A stretch of 64,000 bases of DNA from positions 1 to 64,000 of the forward strand of contig JAGRGU010000005.1 of the NCBI GenBank assembly GCA_020445335.1, read 5' to 3'. The notes beneath the pieces were generated by a model that made no database searches, was not told where the DNA came from, and saw nothing but the letters and a program-made list of their open reading frames with translations. Below, piece after piece: positions 8,829 to 16,828 of this stretch; position 1 is the first letter of the stretch, and each line of letters starts with the position of its first letter. The DNA comes from Gammaproteobacteria bacterium (lineage in GTDB: Bacteria; Pseudomonadota; Gammaproteobacteria; Chromatiales; Chromatiaceae). The position numbers and the translations under genes are program-made.

Positions 8829-10235
8829 TCAGGCGAACCCCATCAGTCCTGGAAGCCAGAGGACGATACCGGGCAACGAGATGAGGGTGGCGATGGTAAC
8901 GACATCTGCGACGAAGAAGGGGGTACACCCGCGGAATACATCCTGCACGGTGCACTCCGGTCGCACGCCGGCGACGACGAAACAGTTGAGTCCGATCGGC
9001 GGTGTGATCAGACAGAGTTCCGCCATTTTGACCACAATGATGCCGAACCAGATCGAACAGCCCACCCCGGAGACGCCAAATGCGGAGTCTGCAGCACTGA
9101 CGCCTTCGCCGCCGTTGAGTGCGATTACCGCCGGATAAACCACAGGCAACGTCAGCAGCAGCATGCCGATCGCGTCCATGAACATGCCCAGTACCGCGTA
9201 GGCGCAGAGAATCAGCAACAGCGTCAGCATAGGGCTTTGGTCGAGACTTGTGATCCAGTCGGAGAAAGCGGCCGGAAGATCGGCGAATCCGAGAAAGCGA
9301 ACATAGAGCAGCACCCCCCAAATGATGGTGAAGATCATCACCGAGAGTTTCGCCGTCTCCATCAGTGACTGCTTCAATTGAGGCCAACGCATGCCCCGAT
9401 AGAGCGCCATGCAAAGAATGACGAATGCGCCCAGCGAGCCGGCCTCGGTGGGCGTACCGACGCCGCCGTAGATGCAGACGACGATTATGCCGACGACAAA
9501 AAATATCGGCAGCGAACCGGGCAGCGCCTCGAAGCGCTGCTTCCAGCTGAATCCTGTGATCGGCGGCCCGAAGTTCTTGCGGGTCTTGGCCAGCAGAATG
9601 ACCAGGCCGCCATAGATGACCGCAGATACGGCGCCGGGCAGAAATCCTGCCATCAGCAGCGCGCCGACATCCTGCTCGACGATGATCGCGTAGATGACCA
9701 GAATCGCCGACGGCGGAATCAGCGAAGCGAGCGTTCCGCCGGCGGCGACCACGCCGGCGGCGAAACGCTTGTCGTAACCCAGACTCAGCATCTCCGGAAT
9801 CGCGATGCGCGCGAAAACTGCCGAAGTCGCGACCGAAGCACCGGAGACAGCGGCGAACCCGGCGGTCGAGAAGACCGTCGCGACCCCCATTCCGCCCGGG
9901 AGCCATCCGAGCCAGCGCTTGGCTGCCTCGAACAGCGCGCGTGTCAGACCGGCGTGGTAAGCGAGAAAACCGATCAGGATGAATGTCGGTATCAGCGAAA
10001 GCGCGAGCGTCGATACTTTCGAGTGTGGGATGGTGCCCGCCATTTTCAGCGCCACCATGAAACCCTTCTCGAATCCGAGTTTGGCTGAGAAGATCCACAG
10101 CAGGCCGATAAACCCGGCCAGCGCCGCGGCGAACGCGACGCGCACGCCGATGACCACGAACAGCAGCATCGCGCAGGTGACCCAGAGCCCGATGGCTATG
10201 GAGTCCATGTTGCCCAGCGTTTCCCAAAAAGTCAT
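8829..10235 (-). CDS. dctM: TRAP transporter large permease DctM
   Basis: 468 residues from the ATG at 10235, which overlaps the dctQ stop as ATGA; a longer frame upstream is less likely. About twelve hydrophobic segments with typical DctM stretches such as GGTLASLIPPSAILVIYAII and TPTEAGSLGAF. It forms the sodium-driven channel of a tripartite importer with DctQ and the periplasmic DctP. Substrate is not determined by the permease sequence. Confidence 0.93.
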   Translation of the reverse strand: MTFWETLGNMDSIAIGLWVTCAMLLFVVIGVRVAFAAALAGFIGLLWIFSAKLGFEKGFMVALKMAGTIPHSKVSTLALSLIPTFILIGFLAYHAGLTRALFEAAKRWLGWLPGGMGVATVFSTAGFAAVSGASVATSAVFARIAIPEMLSLGYDKRFAAGVVAAGGTLASLIPPSAILVIYAIIVEQDVGALLMAGFLPGAVSAVIYGGLVILLAKTRKNFGPPITGFSWKQRFEALPGSLPIFFVVGIIVVCIYGGVGTPTEAGSLGAFVILCMALYRGMRWPQLKQSLMETAKLSVMIFTIIWGVLLYVRFLGFADLPAAFSDWITSLDQSPMLTLLLILCAYAVLGMFMDAIGMLLLTLPVVYPAVIALNGGEGVSAADSAFGVSGVGCSIWFGIIVVKMAELCLITPPIGLNCFVVAGVRPECTVQDVFRGCTPFFVADVVTIATLISLPGIVLWLPGLMGFA

Positions 10236-10864
10236 GCGCTGCGCTCCCGGCAACCGTCATCCGTGATCACCGACGCCGCCTCTTTGGCCGCCACCTCCGC
10301 GGCGCTCTCAATCAGCGGTACCGCAATCGGCGCCATGCTCCCCTCCCCGATCGCCCGCAGGTAGCCCCAGATCTGCAGCAGAATGCGCAGCGCAAGTATC
10401 GTCAGCGCGATGGGCACCACCAGTTTTGCCGGCCAGGTCGGCAAATGGATATCGAGCGAGGAGTCGCCGATGCTGAACGCGCGCCAGAAGTGCAGGTAGG
10501 AACCGTAAATCAGCACCAGCGTCACCAGCAGCATCGACGTCGACGAGATGAGCTCGACCCACCAGAGCGCTCTCCCGTGCAGATGCCCGACCAGCATGTC
10601 CATGCGGATATGCCCCCCCAGACGCTGGGTGTAGGCGATTCCAAGAAACGCGAGGAATGCCATCGCCTGCTCGACCCAATCGACATAGCCGTCGATTGGC
10701 AGATTGAAAAACCAGCGCCCCAGAATGTTGGCGGTGGCAAGAAAAACCAGCAGGAAGATGACGACCCCACCCGTCAGGTTCAGAATCGACTCGAGCCTGA
10801 AAAAGAGTCTGTCGATACGACTCAACCTGGAGTCGTCCACCAGTACGGTTGCGGATGAAGACAT
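10232..10864 (-). CDS. dctQ: TRAP transporter small permease DctQ
   Basis: 210 residues, four membrane helices, with the DctQ features RWFFNLPIDGYVDWVEQAMA and LGGHIRMDML. It bridges DctM and the binding protein in the inner membrane. Its stop overlaps the dctM start. A stem-loop lies between it and dctP. Confidence 0.92.
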   Translation of the reverse strand: MSSSATVLVDDSRLSRIDRLFFRLESILNLTGGVVIFLLVFLATANILGRWFFNLPIDGYVDWVEQAMAFLAFLGIAYTQRLGGHIRMDMLVGHLHGRALWWVELISSTSMLLVTLVLIYGSYLHFWRAFSIGDSSLDIHLPTWPAKLVVPIALTILALRILLQIWGYLRAIGEGSMAPIAVPLIESAAEVAAKEAASVITDDGCRERSA

Positions 10865-10933
10865 GATGTACCTCTGACTTGTCCGTTGGTCGTTTCCAGC
10901 GCCACAACAACCAAGGACAATGCACGCCTACCA

Positions 10934-10958
10934 TGACCGGTTGCGATAAAACCGGTCA
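10934..10958. other. Stem-loop between dctP and dctQ
   Basis: Perfect 9-bp stem TGACCGGTT (10934-10942) with AACCGGTCA (10950-10958), seven-base loop, 17 bases after the dctP stop on the transcribed strand. No T-run follows. Such structures commonly protect the upstream binding-protein message or partly attenuate the permease genes; the role here is inference. Confidence 0.55.
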
Positions 10959-10974
10959 CGGTCGACAGAGACGG

Positions 10975-11979
10975 CTATTGCTCAAACAACCCGACGGTGA
11001 AATCGAACAGCTGCTGTGCATCGAACTCTTTGCTGTAACTCTCGATCCACTCTTTTCGCACCGACTCGGCAAGCGCTTTCAACTCCGCGGTCTGCTCCGG
11101 GGTAAAGGTGACCAGGGTCAGCCCCTCCTCCGCGATTGCCGCTTGATACCTGGCTGTGGTGTTCTCTTCGTAGTTTTTGACGTAGAAGGCCAGCGCTTCG
11201 TCAACCGATCCCAGCAGCGCCTCTCTGTGCGCCGGTGCGAGCGCCTGCAGCGCATCGGTATTGACCACCACAGGGCAGTTGGCGCTGCCAAGATTCAGAT
11301 TTGTGGTCGCCCACTTCCCAACCTTGTAGGAGTTGGTCGCCAGGTGCGCGTGGGGAGCAAAGGAAGCGGCGTCGATCACCCCGGAGTCCATCGACTGGCG
11401 CACCTCCGAGAAGGGCACCCCGGTTTTGACCGCGCCCAACTTGCCGAGCACCCCCATGATCCCTCCCGGGCCGCGCACCCGCAGACCCTGGAAATCCGAC
11501 AGCTTGGTGATGGGGTCGCTTTTACTGACGATGTTGTACTGCGGCATGGGCGTCGGCATCAGCAGGGTTGCGTTCCAGCGGGCAAGATCATTGATAACGA
11601 TCGGGTGCTTGAACACTTCGGTATAGATCTCGGCGATATGGCCGAGCGAGACGTCGCGCGAAAACGGCAGCTCGGTCACGGTGATCGTCGGATTCTTGGC
11701 CGTGTGGTAGAAGGAGCAGAACTGCGCCATTTCGAAGGCACCGATCGAGATGCCGTCGAGATTTTCGCGCGCTTTCGACAGACCGCCGTAGGAGATATTG
11801 AGCTTGAAATCCCCATTGGTCTTGGCCGCTACAAGCTCGGCCAGTTTCTCCACATTCTCCGTGAAAGCGCGCCGTTTGCCCCAGAGTGATACGTTCCATT
11901 CAGTGGCAGCGTAGATATCACCGGCGGTGAAGCTCGCAAGCAACAACGCCGACATGGCCATTTTTGTGGCTCTCTTCAT
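10975..11979 (-). CDS. dctP: TRAP transporter periplasmic substrate-binding protein DctP
   Basis: 334 residues with a Sec signal peptide (MKRATKMAMSALLLASFTAG then DIYAA). DctP family features include the central region LRVRGPGGIMGVLGKLGAVK followed by PFSEVRQSMDSGVIDAA; the first conserved arginine of that region normally binds the ligand carboxylate. GAGGAGGAACAG precedes the ATG. First gene of the TRAP operon, with its promoter expected in 11980-12174, where I see no gene. Ligand unknown; the downstream TauE-like exporter makes a sulfonate possible. Confidence 0.92.
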   Translation of the reverse strand: MKRATKMAMSALLLASFTAGDIYAATEWNVSLWGKRRAFTENVEKLAELVAAKTNGDFKLNISYGGLSKARENLDGISIGAFEMAQFCSFYHTAKNPTITVTELPFSRDVSLGHIAEIYTEVFKHPIVINDLARWNATLLMPTPMPQYNIVSKSDPITKLSDFQGLRVRGPGGIMGVLGKLGAVKTGVPFSEVRQSMDSGVIDAASFAPHAHLATNSYKVGKWATTNLNLGSANCPVVVNTDALQALAPAHREALLGSVDEALAFYVKNYEENTTARYQAAIAEEGLTLVTFTPEQTAELKALAESVRKEWIESYSKEFDAQQLFDFTVGLFEQ

Positions 11980-12174
11980 CTGTTCCTCCTCGGGATAGGG
12001 TATACGCTTTTTTATTTTGAAATGATGCTGGATGTGACTCGTTCCCCCGTCAACGGGCGGGGTCGAGTCGCGGCACTGAAACTAAACTTTAGACGAAAAA
12101 CTGCAACATAGACACCGGCATCGGAGGTTGAGACCGAATCAGCCGGTTTTACTTTTGGAGTATGCCCTGAGCGC

Positions 12175-12684
12175 TCATTCACAACTAACGCTGCAGCTGT
12201 CGGCGTTGCCGTCCGTGCATGGCTTGCGGACGGTGGCCAAAGAGGATTTGACACCGGGAATCCGGCAGACAGTTCGGGTACGTAGTGTGAAGACGGTCCC
12301 GCCCTGGTAGCTGCAGGTAACTTTATAGAGACCGCTCTGCTGCGAAACGGCAACCCCTTTCACCGCCGTTGCTCTGATCTCCTCAGCTGTCAGCGCACAA
12401 CTGGCGTAACTCATGAATTCGCCATCGGCGGACTCCCAGAGTGCATTGAACTTCTGTCGCTTGAACTCCGCGTAACTGTCGCACTTTTCCGGATGTGCAG
12501 TGTTGGGATCGCGTTCGAAACCGCAGGTCGCCTTAAACATGCGCTGGACTTCGGCCTCGGTGGGGCAGTCGGCAATCTGCCTGGCCTGTGAGATATCCGG
12601 ACAGGTCAGAGTTTTCGCCAACGACTGGGCTGATGCCAGAAGAAGGAGAAGGATAACCGGTGGGACGGCAGTGACAGCTCTCAT
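12175..12684 (-). CDS. Secreted cysteine-rich protein of unknown function
   Basis: 169 residues from ATG 12684. A Sec signal peptide (VPPVILLLLLASAQSLAK) is followed by a mature part with about ten cysteines (TCPD, ADCPTE, ATCGFE, EKCDSY, ASCALT, VTCSYQ, TVCRIP, KPCTDG, DSCSVSCE), so a disulfide-rich periplasmic or secreted protein is likely. I do not recognise the family; the first part (CPDISQARQIADCPTEAEVQ) recalls small DUF3757-like exported proteins, weakly. The ribosome site GGAG lies inside a 15-bp hairpin, described separately, which should hold translation down unless opened. Confidence 0.7.
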   Translation of the reverse strand: MRAVTAVPPVILLLLLASAQSLAKTLTCPDISQARQIADCPTEAEVQRMFKATCGFERDPNTAHPEKCDSYAEFKRQKFNALWESADGEFMSYASCALTAEEIRATAVKGVAVSQQSGLYKVTCSYQGGTVFTLRTRTVCRIPGVKSSLATVRKPCTDGNADSCSVSCE

Positions 12685-12688
12685 GGAT

Positions 12689-12722
12689 ATGCTCCGCAAC
12701 GATTGTGATCGTTGCGGAGCAT
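12689..12722 (-). promoter_or_regulatory. Perfect hairpin sequestering the ribosome site, with a possible leader peptide
   Basis: ATGCTCCGCAACGAT (12689-12703) and ATCGTTGCGGAGCAT (12708-12722) form a perfect 15-bp inverted repeat with a four-base loop. In the minus-strand transcript the 3' arm holds GGAG, eight bases before the ATG at 12684. An ATG at the 5' edge of the hairpin opens a 13-codon frame (MLRNDHNRCGAYP) whose TGA overlaps that ATG. Translation of this leader, heat or a protein could open the site. A DNA operator is the main alternative. Confidence 0.6.
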
Positions 12723-12831
12723 AAAAACACTCACTGTCGAATTCAACCCCACGGTCAATACGCTGGGGTGATCACCTCAGGGCGTCCAGGCGAGCGAAAC
12801 GGCAGCTTCCCTTTCAGGGCGCCCCGTCCCG

Positions 12832-14700
12832 TCAGGCCTTGGCGCGCTCCGGGAGTTCGTCTACTGCTTCGTTCGACTCCTCGTCGTCCTCGCCGTCCTG
12901 AGATTCCGCAGCCGCCTCAAGCTCATCCTGATCCAGCTGCAGTTCGCGCGCCAGTTCACGCGCTTCGGCGTCGCCGCTGGCGAAGAGCACCTCGCCCATC
13001 TGTACCAGATTCTTGGCTACATCATATGCGTATGCAGTATCGTTCATAAGCGATGTCGCCATCTGCGCGGTGATGCGGTTTTCCCGGATCATCACCTCGA
13101 GAATTCCGTTGGCGGTGCTGTCGTTCTCCTCCATTTCGACCCTGATAGCGTCGAGTGAAAGCACCGCGGTGGTGTCGCCGCTTTCGCTTTCGGTTCTCGC
13201 CTCGCCGATACGTCGCAATACTTGACCCAGATGGAGGCGAATACTGTTGTACTCCTCGCGGATATCGTCATTGTCGGAGACGATATATTGCGACATATTC
13301 TTGTGCATGTGTTTGGTGTCTTTGATCGCCTCGACGATGTCACGACCCGCGGCCCGCAGCCGGAACAGTTCATCCGACTGCTGCGGCGTCATGCCGACCT
13401 GTACGCGGCTGATGAAATTCACGATCTCGCTGTAGAGCCCTTTGACGTTACTGTTGTACTCGCCGTCGATGTCGACCGGCATCTGTTTGCTCTTCTTCTG
13501 CACCACCTCTTCCAGACTCTTCTCCGAAAGGATGTCGTGGCGATGCAGGTTTAGGCCGTGGGCGATGATCGCGAACGCGTTGTCATAAAGGCGTAGTGTC
13601 TCTTTACGTACCGCTTCGATGGCAGTATCGGGAAGCTCCATGACCGCTTCGTTGATGTAGATCGGTTTTGCCATCTCCGGCACCCTCTCCGGCATGATGC
13701 GTAGCAGCAGATTCACCAATTGGTTGGTGAAAGGCATCATCACCAGGATGCCGATGGTGTTGAAGAGGGTATGGAATACCGCCAGCTTCAGCGTCCAGTC
13801 ATCGGCTGCAATGCCGACCCAGGCGGATACACTGTCCACCGCCGCGATCAGCTGATTGATAAGCGCAATGGCAATGACAGCGGTGACTACGTTGAAGATC
13901 AGGTGCGCGCCAGCCAGGCGTTTGCCCTGCACGTTTGAACTCATCGAGCCGAGAATGGCGGTGATGGTGGTGCCGATATTGGCACCGATTGCGAGACCCA
14001 ACCCATTCTCGTAGGTGATCTGTCCCGCCGCCAGCGCGGTGATGATGATAACCAGGGTCGCGTGGCTCGACTGCATGATGACCGTGGCTGCGACACCCAG
14101 CGCTGTGAAGATCAGCACGCCGGCGTAGCCTTCGACGGCGAAGGCGGTCAGGTCGATGGTGTCGCGAAAGGTTTCGAAACCCTCCTTCATGTGGTGGATA
14201 CCGAGGAACAGAAAGCCAAGTCCTGCCAGGATATAGCCGATGCCGTTCAGGCTTTTGGATTTCTGAAACACCAGGATGATGCCGAAAACCAGCATCGGCA
14301 TCGCATAGGCGGAAATCTTCACCTTCATACCGAACCCGGCGATCAGCCAGGCGCCGGTCGTGGTTCCCAGGTTGGCACCGAAGATGATACCTATGCCCGC
14401 GGCCAGCGTGATCAAGCCGGCGCCGAGGAAGGAGATGGTAATCACCGAAACCAGCGAACTGGACTGCATCAGTGTGGTGGAGACGACGCCGAAGCTCAGG
14501 CTCTTCCAGAGCTTGTCGGTGGTTTTTCTAAGCAGGCGCTCCAGGAGGCCGCCGGTGAAGGCCTTGAACCCCTCCTCCAGCGACAGCATGCCGAAGAGAA
14601 AAATCGCCACGCCGGCTGAGATCTCCTTGAAATCCGGACTGATCCAGAATCCATAGGCCAGTACTATCAGGATTGTCGGCAGAAATATCTTCTTGATCAT
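12832..14700 (-). CDS. Na/phosphate cotransporter family protein with PhoU-like tail
   Basis: 622 residues. Two inverted copies of the NptA/YjbB transport unit carry the QSS signatures TTLMQSSSLVSV and TVIMQSSHATLV, each with a GANIGTT-like motif (GANLGTTTG, GANIGTTIT). About ten membrane segments end near residue 350; the remainder is charged and helical like PhoU. The family moves phosphate with sodium; in bacteria it often works as a low-affinity exporter or homeostatic valve. Acidic C-terminus (DGEDDEESNEAVDELPE). Substrate direction is not visible. Confidence 0.9.
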   Translation of the reverse strand: MIKKIFLPTILIVLAYGFWISPDFKEISAGVAIFLFGMLSLEEGFKAFTGGLLERLLRKTTDKLWKSLSFGVVSTTLMQSSSLVSVITISFLGAGLITLAAGIGIIFGANLGTTTGAWLIAGFGMKVKISAYAMPMLVFGIILVFQKSKSLNGIGYILAGLGFLFLGIHHMKEGFETFRDTIDLTAFAVEGYAGVLIFTALGVAATVIMQSSHATLVIIITALAAGQITYENGLGLAIGANIGTTITAILGSMSSNVQGKRLAGAHLIFNVVTAVIAIALINQLIAAVDSVSAWVGIAADDWTLKLAVFHTLFNTIGILVMMPFTNQLVNLLLRIMPERVPEMAKPIYINEAVMELPDTAIEAVRKETLRLYDNAFAIIAHGLNLHRHDILSEKSLEEVVQKKSKQMPVDIDGEYNSNVKGLYSEIVNFISRVQVGMTPQQSDELFRLRAAGRDIVEAIKDTKHMHKNMSQYIVSDNDDIREEYNSIRLHLGQVLRRIGEARTESESGDTTAVLSLDAIRVEMEENDSTANGILEVMIRENRITAQMATSLMNDTAYAYDVAKNLVQMGEVLFASGDAEARELARELQLDQDELEAAAESQDGEDDEESNEAVDELPERAKA

Positions 14701-14907
14701 AACGACAAGATTCTCGTGTATTTGTTATAAAAAAAGGGACAGCACCGGCAAGCAACCGAACATCGCGCTCGCGAATGCAAGATTTAGAGCAACTATGGTC
14801 CAAAAAAAGCAGTTTACAAGTAATGTTGCAGCATTTTTGAAGTGGTTTTAACGGCCCACCCTGCCGTCTGCGTGAACTGCCGACAGCCTGTCAATCTTTA
14901 TAGAGGG

Positions 14908-15135
14908 TCAGTTCTGCGAGAGCTGACGCAGCCCCTCTTTGACCGCTTTGAGATCCTTCTTCAATTTCTTGCGCCGACGCTTGTCCGACGCTTTCTTCAA
15001 CGCACTTCTCAGAGCCGAGCGACGCGTTTCGAACTGATCGACGATGCCCGCCCTCTGCTTGCGACGTTTATGCTGGCGGCTAGCTGCCTGATCCAGTAAA
15101 AGATTTAGTTCTGAAATCACTTCATTTGTCTTCAT
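14908..15135 (-). CDS. Small basic coiled-coil protein, unknown function
   Basis: 75 residues from ATG 15135, selected because GGGGGAGAG lies about eight bases upstream. After a short start (MKTNEVISELNLLLDQAASR) the protein is very Lys/Arg-rich (KRRKQRAG, SDKRRRKKLKKDLKA) and should be one or two long helices. It could bind nucleic acid, but there is no recognisable domain. Single gene flanked by spacers; 15136-15411 holds no other gene, only AT-rich sequence. Confidence 0.6.
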   Translation of the reverse strand: MKTNEVISELNLLLDQAASRQHKRRKQRAGIVDQFETRRSALRSALKKASDKRRRKKLKKDLKAVKEGLRQLSQN

Positions 15136-15367
15136 CGTGTGAGCTCTCCCCCTCGATTCGCAACTCATCCATCCAAAAGAATCCAGCAATATTTGGACCA
15201 ATTCCAATCCGTAACGTAATTTCAAGTAATACAGAAGGATGGTGAAAAATCACGAGCCGCGGCTCCCCTTTATGGGTGTAATAAAATGGAACTCACCCCC
15301 GATTAGAATCGATATAAATCATCTATTGCCATTAATAATCAGTATTATAGTTAGTCTGTAATGCTAC

Positions 15368-15389
15368 TGTAACATTTTATTTTGTTACA
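15368..15389. terminator. Weak stem-loop after the sigma-54 regulator
   Basis: TGTAAC (15368-15373) pairs with GTTACA (15384-15389) around an AT-only loop, about 20 bases beyond the regulator stop. Short stem; termination is a guess. Confidence 0.25.
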
Positions 15390-15411
15390 CCCGTTAATCT
15401 TCATGGAAATA

Positions 15412-16827
15412 TCAGCATTTGCCCGCTTTCTTCAGGTTGGCAAGCCGCCGATTCAGTGCCGGGCGGGAGATACCCAGCAGTGTTGCCGCGGTGCCCTGGT
15501 TGCCACCTGCCCGTCGCAGTGCCTCATCGATATGCAGCTGTTCCGCCTCTTTCAGAGTGGGGAAATGCCCTTCGTTTACCACCGCCTTTTTTGCCTTCGC
15601 GAGCGGCAAAGATTTGTTGCTGGCCTTTATAAGGCGTCGGAAGCTCTTCACCGACAGCACCCTTCCCGTCGGATGGCTCGCCATCACATCGAACAGCATC
15701 GCTCTCAGTTCACGTACATTGCCAGGGAAGTGGTAATTCTCCAGCAGGGTCAGCACCTCCCCCGAGATCTCCGGCGCTTTGCGTTGCAGCGCAGTCGCGG
15801 CCTCTTCGACGAAATGGGCCAGCAACAGCGGTATGTCGCCGCTGCGCCGTCTCAACGGCGGAATCTCCACCTGGTGCACGGAGAGCCTGAAATAGAGATC
15901 CGAGCGAAACTTCTCTTTGGTCATCTGACCCTGGAGGTCGCGATTGGTGGCGCAGACCACCCGCACGTCGCTCAGTTTCGCCACATCCGAGCCCAACGGG
16001 TAGTACTCCTGCTCCTGTAGCAGGCGCAGCAGTTTTACCTGTGACGCGGATTTCAGATCACCGATCTCATCGAGGAACAGCGTACCCCCTTGCGCCTGCG
16101 CCACCAGCCCCTCACGATTTGAGTCGGCGCCTGAGAAAGCGCCTTTGCGGTGGCCGAACAGAGTGTCGGAAAAGAGCGCATCATCGAGCCCGGCGACGTT
16201 GACCGTGACGAAAGGGCCGCTCCTGTTGCTCAACTGATGTACGGCATGGGCCAGTAACTCCTTCCCCGTTCCCGTCTCGCCGGAAATCAGCACCGGCTCG
16301 CCCGAATCCGATATCGCCTCGATATACTGGAAAAGAGTGCGCATTTTCCGGCTGGCGGTGATGATCGGAGTGAAAGCCTCGTCGTGCTCCAGGTGATCGG
16401 TGATAAGGTAACGCTTCAGCGCGCCGACCTGCTGGCGCAGCGCACGCAACTCCAGCGCACGCTGAACGCTGGAGACAAACCTACTCTCCTCGACCGGCTT
16501 GACCAGATAGTCGAACGCCCCCTCCTTCATGCAGTGCACCGCCGACTCAACCTCCTGCGACGCGGTCATGACGATCACCGGCAGTTCGGGGTACTCCTGC
16601 ACGATCTGCGGCAGCAGTTTGGTGCCCGGGTGATACGGCATGAAGAGGTCGAGCACCACCACACCCGCCTCCTGCGTTTCGAGCAGCGGCAGCAGTTCGC
16701 GACTGTCATTGATCGTCTGCACATTTCTGATTCCGGCGCTGGCGAGAATCATGCGCGAGCTGAGCAGAACGGTCTGTTCGTCGTCGACCAGAATGACCGG
16801 AAGCGATGTCGATTTTTGCGGTGTCAT
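15412..16827 (-). CDS. Sigma-54-dependent response regulator (NtrC type)
   Basis: 471 residues: receiver domain (about 10-120, phosphoacceptor D60 in VVVLDLFMP), AAA+ domain with Walker A GETGTGKE (183-190), sigma-54 contact loop GAFSGA (229-234, a Ser for the usual Thr), Walker B FLDEIGD, arginine-finger region, and a C-terminal Fis-type HTH (LRRAGGNQGTAATLLGISRP). Activates RNA polymerase-sigma54 promoters after phosphorylation. Starts one base after the upstream sensor kinase stop, so the two form a pair. Target genes unknown. Confidence 0.94.
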   Translation of the reverse strand: MTPQKSTSLPVILVDDEQTVLLSSRMILASAGIRNVQTINDSRELLPLLETQEAGVVVLDLFMPYHPGTKLLPQIVQEYPELPVIVMTASQEVESAVHCMKEGAFDYLVKPVEESRFVSSVQRALELRALRQQVGALKRYLITDHLEHDEAFTPIITASRKMRTLFQYIEAISDSGEPVLISGETGTGKELLAHAVHQLSNRSGPFVTVNVAGLDDALFSDTLFGHRKGAFSGADSNREGLVAQAQGGTLFLDEIGDLKSASQVKLLRLLQEQEYYPLGSDVAKLSDVRVVCATNRDLQGQMTKEKFRSDLYFRLSVHQVEIPPLRRRSGDIPLLLAHFVEEAATALQRKAPEISGEVLTLLENYHFPGNVRELRAMLFDVMASHPTGRVLSVKSFRRLIKASNKSLPLAKAKKAVVNEGHFPTLKEAEQLHIDEALRRAGGNQGTAATLLGISRPALNRRLANLKKAGKC

Positions 16828-16828
16828 G

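Noticed and set aside
8776-10260. 494-codon frame in dctM, alternative phase
   Set aside because: Arg-rich shadow of the TRAP permease on the same strand in another frame.
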